Source: Chloroflexota bacterium (GTDB lineage Bacteria; Chloroflexota; Dehalococcoidia; JACVQG01). From it: a stretch of DNA of 38,873 bases. The position numbers were made by a program, and so were the translations under genes. The notes under the pieces were generated by a model. It made no database searches. It was not told the origin of the DNA and saw only the letters and a program-made list of their open reading frames with translations. The stretch covers positions 1 to 38,873 of the forward strand of contig JACQTY010000221.1 of assembly GCA_016210545.1 (NCBI GenBank), read 5' to 3'. Below, piece after piece: positions 26,178 to 34,820 of the stretch. Each line of letters starts with the position of its first letter. Within the stretch, counting starts at the first letter, position 1.

Positions 26178-27353
26178 CTAGTCCCTGGGCAATCCTAATC
26201 CGCGCTGGGCGATGATGTTGCGCTGTATCTCGGAGGCGCCGGCGGCTATGGTGCGTCCCAGGTTGGACATGTACGATTCTCCAAGCCGGCCGCCAAACAG
26301 CACCCGTTTGGAACCTTCGGCCAGGCTGCCGTTAAGGCCAGTCAGTTGCATCCCGGCGTTGTCAATTGCCTGCATGAGCTCTGTGGAGAAGAGCTTGGCC
26401 ATCGACGCCTGGGTGTCGACGTTCATCCCATTGCTCTGCATCCAGGCCACCCGGTAGCCCAGGCGTCTGCCCACGTCGACCCTGACGGCCAACTCCGCCA
26501 GCTTCCCTCTGACGCGCGGGTCACGGGCGAGGTGCTTGCTATTGCAGGCATAGGCGACCAGGTCCTCCAGATTGCGACGGCAGGCGCCGATGTAGCCGAT
26601 GCCGGATCGCTCGAAATTGAGCAGGGCGGTGGCGCACTGCCAGCCGTTGTTCTTGCCGCCAACCAGGTTCTCTTTGGGTACTCTGACGTTGGTAAAGAAG
26701 ATTTCATTGAACGAGTGGGACCCCAGCATGTTTATCAGGGGCCGCACTTCCACGCCCGGCGCATTGGCCTCGGTAAGGAAGAAGCTTATCCCCTTGTGCT
26801 TGGGGACCTGGACGTCGGTGCGGGCCAGGAAGAAGATGTAGTCGGCCCGGTGGGCGCCGGTGCTCCACACCTTCTGTCCGTTTACGATGTAGGCGCCGTC
26901 TTGCTCTATGGCCCTGGTCTGCAAGCCCGCCAGGTCCGACCCGGCATTAGGCTCGGAGAATCCCTGCGCCCAGAAGACCTCACCTCTGGATATGGGGGGA
27001 AGGTACTTCTTCTTCTGCTCCTCCGTGCCGAAGGCGAGCAGCACAGGGGACAGCATCTTGACGCCGAATATGTCCACACCCGGCCCCCTGTGATAGGCTG
27101 TCTCCTCGGTGAATATCAGCAGCTCGATGTGGCCCTTCTCCATCCCGCCGTACTGCTTGGGCCAGGTAAGGGACAGCCATCCCTTTTCCCCCATCTTGCG
27201 GGCCAGTTTCCGGGCTACCGCCCACATGTCGTCGCTGCCCAGGATGCCCTCGAACCACCAGGGCCAGGCGATGTCCCGGGGCACCTCCCGCTTCAGGAAG
27301 TCTTGCACTTCCTGGCGGAACTTGACCTGTTCGGGAGTAAACGCGAAGTCCAT
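26178..27353 (-). CDS. Acyl-CoA dehydrogenase family protein (ACAD 6)
   Basis: MDFAFTPEQVKFRQEVQDFLKREVP, WAQGFSEPNAGSDLAGLQTRA, NGQKVWSTGAHRADYIFFLART, AGASEIQRNIIAQRGLGLPRD. Confidence 0.95.
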   Translation of the reverse strand: MDFAFTPEQVKFRQEVQDFLKREVPRDIAWPWWFEGILGSDDMWAVARKLARKMGEKGWLSLTWPKQYGGMEKGHIELLIFTEETAYHRGPGVDIFGVKMLSPVLLAFGTEEQKKKYLPPISRGEVFWAQGFSEPNAGSDLAGLQTRAIEQDGAYIVNGQKVWSTGAHRADYIFFLARTDVQVPKHKGISFFLTEANAPGVEVRPLINMLGSHSFNEIFFTNVRVPKENLVGGKNNGWQCATALLNFERSGIGYIGACRRNLEDLVAYACNSKHLARDPRVRGKLAELAVRVDVGRRLGYRVAWMQSNGMNVDTQASMAKLFSTELMQAIDNAGMQLTGLNGSLAEGSKRVLFGGRLGESYMSNLGRTIAAGASEIQRNIIAQRGLGLPRD

Positions 27354-27497
27354 ATTGTAGCTGCTCTCTAGGGACCGCCGATGGGCAACCGCTCCGTTCC
27401 GCTCCGTCCCGTGAGTCCTTCGGGAAGAGTCCTCGACCAGTCGCCCCCACGGCCCTCCCGCGGTGTGGAAATCGTGCCCCCGGGAGCGGGGGCCGGC

Positions 27498-27737
27498 CTA
27501 GCCTACGGTTATCGCCAGGCAGGTAACTGTGCGCGTGACGCCGGGGATGGGGTGGATCTTGCCGGTCACGATCTCGCCTATGGTAGTGAGGTCTTTGCCC
27601 TCCAGCACCACGATGATGTCGTAGGGGCCCGTGACACCGTCGACGGACTTCACGCCGGGCAGCTTCTGCACTGCTGCCAGCACGTCCCTGGTCTTCCCTA
27701 CCGCTGACTCAATAAGGACAAAAGCTTTGGTTGCCAT
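27498..27737 (-). CDS. Stand-alone Lrp/AsnC ligand-binding (RAM-like) domain protein
   Basis: KAFVLIESAVGKTRDVLAAVQKLPGVKSVDGVTGPYDIIVVLEGKDLTTIGEIVTGKIHPIPGVTRTVTCLAI; no N-terminal HTH. Confidence 0.88.
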   Translation of the reverse strand: MATKAFVLIESAVGKTRDVLAAVQKLPGVKSVDGVTGPYDIIVVLEGKDLTTIGEIVTGKIHPIPGVTRTVTCLAITVG

Positions 27738-27752
27738 TGTTACAAACCTCCT

Positions 27753-28946
27753 TTAACTTACCACTCCCTGGTGGCGTAGTTCCGCTATGGCCTGTTGAGA
27801 GTAGCCGAGTTCCTTCAGCACCTCGTCAGTATGCTCCCCCAGGGACGGGGCAAGTCTGCGCACGCTTCCGGGTGTGTCCGATAGTTTGATGGGTATGCCT
27901 ACCTGAGGCGCGGTACCCTCTGTGGGATGGGGCACGTCTATCACCATCCGGCGATGGCGTACCTGAGGGTCGTTGAGCGCCTCATCCAGCGAGTATACCT
28001 TGCCTACGGTCACGTCTTTCTGCCACAGCTCCTTGAACCACTCGTCACGGGTCTTCGTGCGGAAGATGCGGCGGAGGGCGCCGAACATCTCTTCCCTCTT
28101 CTCACCAGTATCCCATTGGTAGGGGATGAAGTCCTCCCGCCCGACGGCCTTGCACAGGTTTACCCAGAAGTGAGGTTCGACGCAACCGATGCTAAGGTGC
28201 CTGTCGTCCCTGGTTTCGTAGACCCCGTAGCAGGGGTAAGCGCCGTTGAGAAAGCCTTCGCCCCGCTGTGGCACGTTTCCGGTCAGGAAGTACTGGGATA
28301 TTTCCATGGAGAGGAGGGATACCACGGCGTCCACCATGCCGATATCCACATACTGCCCCCGTCCGGTGCGCTGGCGGGCCATGAGGGCGAGTAGTATCCC
28401 GATTACCGAGTGAAGCGTGCCTCCAGCGTAATCGGCTACCAGGTTCAAAGGGATAGCCGGCTTCCCGTTCTTGTCGCCGAAAAGGCCCAGGGCGCCGCCG
28501 ATGGAGATGTAGTTAATATCGTGTCCGGGCAGGAACTTGTAGGGGCCGTCCTGGCCGTACCCGGAAACAGAACAGCAGATAATGCGGGTGTTGAGCTTTG
28601 CCAGCGTATCGTAGTCCACGGCCAGCCGCTTGACCACGCCTGGTCGGAAACCCTCCAGCACCACGTCGGCCGCGGCAGCCAGCTTGTAGAAGACCTCTTT
28701 GCCGCTGGGCGCTTTGAGGTCGATAGCGATACTGCGCTTGTTGCGGTTGAACCCCTTGTAGGCCTCCTGGCGGGAGGCCCATTCCCCGAGCTGGACTGCC
28801 TGCGAGTCGCCTCTGGGGTCCTTACCGGGTGGGGTCTCGACTTTGAGCACATCCGCGCCCATATCGGCCAGTATCATGGTAGCAAAGAAGTGGGGCGCCA
28901 CCCGGGCGAGTTCGATGACCTTGATGCCCTCCAGGGGCAAAGCCAT
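27753..28946 (-). CDS. CaiB/BaiF family CoA-transferase
   Basis: LPLEGIKVIELARVAPHFFATMILADMGADVLKVETPPGKDPRG, FNRNKRSIAIDLKAPSGKEVFYKL, RQRTGRGQYVDIGMVDAVVSLL; start at Met 28946. Confidence 0.95.
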   Translation of the reverse strand: MALPLEGIKVIELARVAPHFFATMILADMGADVLKVETPPGKDPRGDSQAVQLGEWASRQEAYKGFNRNKRSIAIDLKAPSGKEVFYKLAAAADVVLEGFRPGVVKRLAVDYDTLAKLNTRIICCSVSGYGQDGPYKFLPGHDINYISIGGALGLFGDKNGKPAIPLNLVADYAGGTLHSVIGILLALMARQRTGRGQYVDIGMVDAVVSLLSMEISQYFLTGNVPQRGEGFLNGAYPCYGVYETRDDRHLSIGCVEPHFWVNLCKAVGREDFIPYQWDTGEKREEMFGALRRIFRTKTRDEWFKELWQKDVTVGKVYSLDEALNDPQVRHRRMVIDVPHPTEGTAPQVGIPIKLSDTPGSVRRLAPSLGEHTDEVLKELGYSQQAIAELRHQGVVS

Positions 28947-29206
28947 TCGAGCCTCCTGAGCGAAAGCTGCCTCATTATAACTTGGGTATGTAGTAGCGGT
29001 CAATACCTTTAGCCCGCCCGCAATTAGTGATCCAATCCGTGGGTCGGGTTAGGAAACCCGACCTCGGGGGACTGTCTGGTTCATATTTGAACTACCTTCG
29101 CAATCCACGGATTGCGGGATTGCCTTAATCCGCCATCAAAATCCCTCTCAATCTCCCTTTAGCAAAGGGAGGCCGACACTTCGGCCCCAAAGGCGAGTGT
29201 AGCGCC

Positions 29207-29261
29207 AAGCTGGTGAAAGAACTTTCGATTTGACTAGATTGGAGAGGTGGTGGATTTTGGA
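29207..29261 (+). repeat. Partial copy C of the 66-bp dispersed repeat
   Basis: aagctggtgaaagaactttcgatttgactagattggagaggtggtggattttgga aligns gaplessly to 2898-2952. Confidence 0.6.
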
Positions 29262-29370
29262 TTGCCCGCCATATTGACGCACTGATAAGCCTGGGCTATT
29301 ATTAAAACCGAAATTGCGCCAGGCGACACTCGGAGGTTCAACTCTGAAAGGCCTGTGTTAGGAGGACCCC

Positions 29371-30180
29371 GTGGTCGAAAGCAACTTTGTCACCCTGGAA
29401 AAGGCGCTGGCGAAGACTGAGGAAGACGCGAATGTCAGCATCAAGGCAGCACAAGCGGTTGTTGCTGCACTGAGAAGGTTCCACAATGCGGCCAAACTGG
29501 GGAATCTAAAGGAGTTGCACGCGACAATAGAGTCGGCGGAAAAGGCCGAGTTAGGGCTGCGGCAGCAGATCGCCACATCCAAAGCTGGATGGAACTTCAA
29601 TGAGGATGCTTATCTATCGGATGGCTCATTTGTAAGAGAGATTCTCGACACCAGTAGACAAAAAGGTGTCAGCATCTTTGAAAGGGATGAAAGGCTTTAT
29701 TGCTACCCTGTCCTGGTTCGGGTATTGCCGGGTGAGCGTGCTGTCCAAATAGAAAAGACCAGGGACAGAAGTCTGCGTCCTGCGGTTTTGGTCGACCATC
29801 TTAAGGAACTGCAGAAGAGACCTCCGCGTTTTCAGCCGAAGACTTTTCTGGAAGCTCTTTACGAGGCATATCGTGTGGCCGTGAGATCGCGCGAGAAGGG
29901 CCTGATGCCTGCTGCCGGCACTGTGATTCCACTTCTGGAAATATACGGCCTTTTGACTCTGCTTCCGGGGCAGTCTAAAGAGTACTCCCAACAAGAGTTC
30001 GCCAGGGATATTTACCTCCTTGACCGCAGCGGGGAAGCCGTCGCTAAGGATGGCGCCAGGGTTAGCTTTCCTGCCAGCACCGGCACTAAAGCGCCGAGCC
30101 GCGCCCTCAGTGTCATCAACGAGCAAGGGGAGGAAAAGCGGTACTACGGGATAGCTTTTTCGGCGCCCGGTAAGGAGTAG
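29371..30180 (+). CDS. Uncharacterised protein, first gene of the four-gene cassette
   Basis: GTG start with AGGAGG RBS at 29360; helical N-terminus; long intact ORF in operonic arrangement with the next gene (5-nt gap). Confidence 0.75.
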   Translation: MVESNFVTLEKALAKTEEDANVSIKAAQAVVAALRRFHNAAKLGNLKELHATIESAEKAELGLRQQIATSKAGWNFNEDAYLSDGSFVREILDTSRQKGVSIFERDERLYCYPVLVRVLPGERAVQIEKTRDRSLRPAVLVDHLKELQKRPPRFQPKTFLEALYEAYRVAVRSREKGLMPAAGTVIPLLEIYGLLTLLPGQSKEYSQQEFARDIYLLDRSGEAVAKDGARVSFPASTGTKAPSRALSVINEQGEEKRYYGIAFSAPGKE

Positions 30181-30185
30181 CACAT

Positions 30186-31178
30186 ATGCCTGCCTATTTG
30201 AAACCACAGGAATGGCTCACGGTGGTGCGCACGGAATACCTGGAGACCTTTATCCGCGGTGGGGGCGCCGCTGTAAAGTTCGTGATTCCAGCGGATGAGA
30301 TAGAGGCCGTTGAGGTAAAGAACGGACTGCGCAAGCTAGCTGAAGAAGGCGGCTTCCATTTCGCGCCCGTGGATGCTTCTACTACGAAGGTCCATCTCAT
30401 TGATCAAGTATTCTATGAGGTGGCTAGGAACGTGGACTGGCGGGGGCTTGCCTATTCTTTCCTGCGCCGCTCTCTGCAAGGTCACTACAAGTTGCCCGAA
30501 ACCCGGGAAGAATTTAACCTCAAGAACCTTGCGGTGTTGAACGAGTATGAAGAGCCGGACATGCGACTGGCTGTCAACCAGAGATTCAAAAAGTCACTAT
30601 ATCTTGATTATGCTATGACGCAGGAGTTCAGAATCGCTATGACGCGGCTGTGCGTTGGGCTGCTTGACCCGGCAGAGGTGTCTCCCGAGCTTTGTAGCGC
30701 TGTTATTGATTGGCTGCGAGGCGAGCTTCACAAAGTTTCTGTCCTTAAATCGGCGCTGATATTTCAAAAGATTGGGCGTCACAATGCTCGGCACATGCTG
30801 TTTTCACTATCTCACTGGCTTAAGCTCTCTGGCTCTGAGGGTTTGGTGCTACTGCTGGACATATCGCGCTATCTGCAAGAGAGGCCTAAAGGACCTGTGG
30901 AGAACCTGTACTATAGTAAGCCCGCGATGGTTTTGGACTGTTATGAGGTGTTGAGGCAGTTCATAGATGGCACAGACGAGTCGGAGTCTCTTCTTGTTGT
31001 AGTGGTGGCCCCTACTGGATTCCTGACCGACGAAAAAAGAGGTGTCGTCAAGATTTACGATGCCCTCAAGCTTCGTATCTGGGACGAAGTCTCGGACCCA
31101 ACGCGGGCTAATCCCTTGTCATCCCTCGTGCGTATTTCAACGTGTTCCCGTACAGCTACCGACAGAGGGCAGGCGTGA
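30186..31178 (+). CDS. DUF2791/BrxD-like P-loop-fold protein lacking a Walker A motif (candidate pseudo-ATPase)
   Basis: EYLETFIRGGGAAVKFVIP..., SLSHWLKLSGSEGLVLLLDISRYLQ, LLVVVVAPTGFLTDEKRGVVKIYDALKLRIWDEVSDPTRANPLSSLVRI resembles the DUF2791 architecture, but no GxxxxGK[ST]. Confidence 0.65.
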   Translation: MPAYLKPQEWLTVVRTEYLETFIRGGGAAVKFVIPADEIEAVEVKNGLRKLAEEGGFHFAPVDASTTKVHLIDQVFYEVARNVDWRGLAYSFLRRSLQGHYKLPETREEFNLKNLAVLNEYEEPDMRLAVNQRFKKSLYLDYAMTQEFRIAMTRLCVGLLDPAEVSPELCSAVIDWLRGELHKVSVLKSALIFQKIGRHNARHMLFSLSHWLKLSGSEGLVLLLDISRYLQERPKGPVENLYYSKPAMVLDCYEVLRQFIDGTDESESLLVVVVAPTGFLTDEKRGVVKIYDALKLRIWDEVSDPTRANPLSSLVRISTCSRTATDRGQA

Positions 31179-32452
31179 TGACAACCGACAAGAGAACTGA
31201 AAGTCGTCGCGCCATTGAGGCGCTGCGGGCGGGAGTACCCAACCAGGATGCTGTCAGGGCGTTGGGAAGTTCGCAACCGGACCTGGAGGCAAAATTCAAA
31301 CAGCAACTTCAAGTTGCAAAACAAAGTTTCCCCACTGGGAAACAGGCGCCGGGCATGCTGGTCGCCGGCGAATTCGGCGCCGGTAAGTCTCACCTGTTGG
31401 AACACTTTCAGAGCATCGCGTTAGCGGAGAACTTTGTTTGCAGCAAGGTGGTTATCAGCAAAGAGACGCCGCTGTACGAACCTGCCAAGGTATACCGCTC
31501 TGCCATGCAGGAAGCGCGCATCCCGAGGAAAATAGGACATGCCTTGTCTGAGATAGCTTCCAGCCTCCAGTTCGAGAGCCCCGGTTTCACCGACTTTGAA
31601 AGGTGGGTGAATTCTCCCGATGTCCCGCTGAGCACGCGGTTTGCGGCCTCGCTATACTTGTTTCGCCAGGAAAAACATCACGACGATGAAATGAAAGACC
31701 GCATCATCCGCTTTTGGTCGGGCGATCCTGTAGGGGTCGGTGACCTTAAGAAGTGGCTCAAGGAGATAAAGGAGGCCGCCACCTACAAAATTGACAAAGC
31801 ACCTGCAAAAGAGCTAGCGATTCAACGTTACTCATTTACGCCGCGTCTCATGATCGCGGCCGGGTACTCCGGTTGGGTGCTGCTCCTTGACGAGGTAGAG
31901 CTGATAGGTCGCTACTCGCTCCGGCAGAGGGCGCGCGCCTACGCTGAGTTGGCCAGATTCATAGGGAAACTTGAGGGCGCCAGTTTGCCAGGAATAACTT
32001 GCGTTCTGACCATAACAAAAGACTTCGAGAGCGCTGTGTTGGCAGAGCGCAACGACGCGGAGAGGATACCGGGGAAGTTGAGGGCTGGCGGCTCAGAGGC
32101 TGACCTATTGTTGGCCAGCCAGGCCGAGCGCGGTATGCAAATAATACGGAGAGACAAACTGGAGCTTGAGCCACTTACCCATGAAACGATTCACAAAACC
32201 TTCGATAGGTTGCGTGAAGTGTATGTGTCAGCTTACGGATGGGAGCCTCCCATAGACTACATTCAGCTAGACACGTCTATATCGGCACGTATGCGACAGC
32301 ACGTGAAGAGATGCATAGCGGAGTGGGATCTGACCCGATTATACCCCGACCACAAGCCCAACCTGGAAGTGCATGACGTCAGGCCCGGTTATGAGGAAAT
32401 GCCCGAACTAGAAGCGCCTGCTGAAGATTCTCCATCAGGGAACGAAGCCTGA
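31178..32452 (+). CDS. DUF2791/BrxD-like ATPase
   Basis: SRRAIEALRAGVPNQDAVRALGSSQPDLEAKF, Walker A GEFGAGKSHLLEHF, Walker B GWVLLLDEVELI; ATG at 31178 overlaps the previous stop (TGATG). Confidence 0.8.
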   Translation: MTTDKRTESRRAIEALRAGVPNQDAVRALGSSQPDLEAKFKQQLQVAKQSFPTGKQAPGMLVAGEFGAGKSHLLEHFQSIALAENFVCSKVVISKETPLYEPAKVYRSAMQEARIPRKIGHALSEIASSLQFESPGFTDFERWVNSPDVPLSTRFAASLYLFRQEKHHDDEMKDRIIRFWSGDPVGVGDLKKWLKEIKEAATYKIDKAPAKELAIQRYSFTPRLMIAAGYSGWVLLLDEVELIGRYSLRQRARAYAELARFIGKLEGASLPGITCVLTITKDFESAVLAERNDAERIPGKLRAGGSEADLLLASQAERGMQIIRRDKLELEPLTHETIHKTFDRLREVYVSAYGWEPPIDYIQLDTSISARMRQHVKRCIAEWDLTRLYPDHKPNLEVHDVRPGYEEMPELEAPAEDSPSGNEA

Positions 32453-32475
32453 ATTCGTATGGTAGGATAGCGACC

Positions 32476-34773
32476 TTGCCAGTCCCGTTTCGCGATGAAG
32501 ACGACGTTGGCAAACTGGGGCCCGCCGCATATCTCAAAATACAAAACTATCCGCGGGGCTATGCGGGGGCCCTTTTTGTAGTCAATGCTCGCGGGGAACC
32601 CCTGGAGTTCACGTATGCCCGCGTCGAGGCCCCTCACTCCTCAATGTGGTACCGAGACCATATCGACCTTCCCCGGCTGCGGCAACTAACGGAGTCGTTG
32701 ATATCTAGTTGCGGCCAAGCTCCGAGCTTGCTCTTGTGCCTGGATGACGAAGTGCCGGACGATGCCTTCCGCGACTGGGTACGGGTATCCCCGTCGGTCT
32801 GCCGGGTAGGTTCGAAATCCCGGGAATTCAATTCCCTTCCACAATCCCCAAAAGCAGCAGGCGCTATGGCGCTGGTTCCCGTGGATTGGCTGCCTCATCC
32901 GCTTCCCGAAGGGTCTTGCGAGCAGACGCTATTCCGTACGCTATTATCTCGCGGCTTGTTGTTAGAACCCTTCGAGCGGGCCGTGATGGGTTTGCAGCAC
33001 GTCTATCGGCGCCATCTTGTAGAAAGCGGGACCTCTATACCAGAACGAGGGCCCGCGACACTTCTGAAGGACGGAAGTCCTAGCGTGGAAGCCGTCGGCG
33101 CAAATAGAGGAGCCGACGACGGCGTTGATACGTTTCTTGCCACACCTGCTTTCTCCGTGAACAGTCAAATGTCCGTGACTGCAAGAACCGTTTGTCTGGT
33201 CGACACTGACCTGAAAGAAGACCCACCCGTAGGCTCGCCGCCGTCCAGTATAGAAGAGGAAATCTGGACACGGATTAAGCTTAAGGGCGCCAGTTCGGAC
33301 ATCCTATTACCAAAGAGGCTGGTTTATCTGCTCACCGTTTCAAGAGAAACCCTGCTCTCTCCTGAAGGACCTTTGGAATGGCCCGCGGTGTTCTTCCCTT
33401 ATCAGTTGGATGGTATCCGATTTCTTGTCTCAAGGGATGCGCTCTTGCTGGCCGATGACATGGGGCTGGGTAAGACCATCCAAGGTATTGCTGCCTTGCG
33501 CATACTTATCCATCAACGCTATGTTGAGAGTGCGCTCTTGGTTGCCCCGGTCGGTTTGCTCTCTCAGTGGAGAAAAGAGATACGTGCCTGGGCGCCCGAA
33601 CTGCGGATTTCTACAGTGCAAGGTCCCGCCGCGGAGAGGGCCTACCAGTGGTCAACGCCGGCCCACGTTTATCTGACCAGCTACGAGACCCTGCGGGAGG
33701 ACTTCACGGCTAACCCGCACTCCCCACCCCGCCGCCGGATTTGGGATGTAGTGATCCTGGACGAGGCCCAAAAGATAAAGAACAGGGACACGGAGGTGGG
33801 CCGCAAGTGCAAGCTCGTTCCGCGCCGCCGGGCCTGGGTCCTCACCGGCACGCCGCTGGAGAATACCCCGGATGATTTGGCATCAATTCTGGAGTTTACA
33901 CGGCCCCTGGCCCAGGGCGAAAAACCATCTAGGGTAATGCCCGGGCAGGAAATGCGGGCTATCCACAAGAAACTTCAGCTTCGCCGGAAGAAGGCTGACG
34001 TGTTGCCCCAGTTGCCGCCCAAAACCATTTCTACCATCGCCTTGCCGCTGTCAGGAGACCAGCGGGAGACCTACGACAGGGCAGAGAAACAGGGAATCCT
34101 CCAGTTGAAGGAGAAGGGACAGTCCGTACGTATAGAAAATGTGCTGGAGCTTATCCTCAGGCTCAAGCAACTCTGCAACTTCTGCCCCACGACGAGTGAA
34201 TCAGCCAAATTGGATGACGTCCAGGCACGCCTGGCCACGCTGGTCTCGGAGGGACACCGGGCGCTTGTCTTCTCCCAGTTCACAGACGACAGATTCGGCG
34301 TGCACGCTGTCGCTGACAGGCTCAGACAATTTCGGCCCCTTCTTTTCACTGGAGCCATGTCCCTGCAACAGAGAAGCTCAGTCGTGGAGCAGTTCAAGTC
34401 CGATCCAAGCCACAAGGTATTGGTGCTGTCGCTGCGCGCCGGAGGGCAAGGTCTCAATCTGCAAGAGGCGTCTTACGTGTTTCACTTTGACCGCTGGTGG
34501 AACCCCGCCGTTGAGCATCAGGCAGAGGACCGCACGCACCGTCTGGGACAAACCTCCCCGGTACATGTTTACCAGTACACCTGCGAGGACACAATTGAGG
34601 AGAGGATTGAGCAGATTCTCCAACAAAAGCAAAAGCTCTTCGACGAACTCGTGGACGATGTGTCCATCGACCTGAAATCCAGGCTCACTGAAGAAGAGTT
34701 GTATGGACTATTCGGGTTGACGCCCCCGCGCCGTCCGGGGGGGAAAGGCAACCCGTCAACAGGTTCAGGGTAG
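32476..34773 (+). CDS. SNF2-family DNA helicase/translocase with about 290-aa N-terminal extension
   Basis: TTG start; ADDMGLGKTIQGIAAL, VVILDEAQKIKN, VLTGTPLENTPDDL, RALVFSQFTD, HFDRWWNPAVEHQAEDRTHRLGQTSPVHVYQYTCEDTIEERI. Confidence 0.95.
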   Translation: MPVPFRDEDDVGKLGPAAYLKIQNYPRGYAGALFVVNARGEPLEFTYARVEAPHSSMWYRDHIDLPRLRQLTESLISSCGQAPSLLLCLDDEVPDDAFRDWVRVSPSVCRVGSKSREFNSLPQSPKAAGAMALVPVDWLPHPLPEGSCEQTLFRTLLSRGLLLEPFERAVMGLQHVYRRHLVESGTSIPERGPATLLKDGSPSVEAVGANRGADDGVDTFLATPAFSVNSQMSVTARTVCLVDTDLKEDPPVGSPPSSIEEEIWTRIKLKGASSDILLPKRLVYLLTVSRETLLSPEGPLEWPAVFFPYQLDGIRFLVSRDALLLADDMGLGKTIQGIAALRILIHQRYVESALLVAPVGLLSQWRKEIRAWAPELRISTVQGPAAERAYQWSTPAHVYLTSYETLREDFTANPHSPPRRRIWDVVILDEAQKIKNRDTEVGRKCKLVPRRRAWVLTGTPLENTPDDLASILEFTRPLAQGEKPSRVMPGQEMRAIHKKLQLRRKKADVLPQLPPKTISTIALPLSGDQRETYDRAEKQGILQLKEKGQSVRIENVLELILRLKQLCNFCPTTSESAKLDDVQARLATLVSEGHRALVFSQFTDDRFGVHAVADRLRQFRPLLFTGAMSLQQRSSVVEQFKSDPSHKVLVLSLRAGGQGLNLQEASYVFHFDRWWNPAVEHQAEDRTHRLGQTSPVHVYQYTCEDTIEERIEQILQQKQKLFDELVDDVSIDLKSRLTEEELYGLFGLTPPRRPGGKGNPSTGSG

Positions 34774-34820
34774 GCGGGATTTTTTGCATGCCCCGGTCCC
34801 CGCCGCGCTGAGCCTGTCCA
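34755..34820. repeat. Inverted pair of the CTGAGCCTGTCGAAG-type dispersed repeat at the 3' end of the SNF2 gene
   Basis: gtcaacaggttcag (34755-34768) versus ctgagcctgtcca (34808-34820); the left arm encodes the terminal PSTGSG of the helicase. Confidence 0.6.

Noticed and set aside
29371-34773. Calling the cassette a complete BREX or DISARM system
   Set aside because: No PglX/PglZ, no DrmA/DrmB/DrmMII-like genes and no methyltransferase motif in the set; only DUF2791-like and SNF2 similarity is supported.
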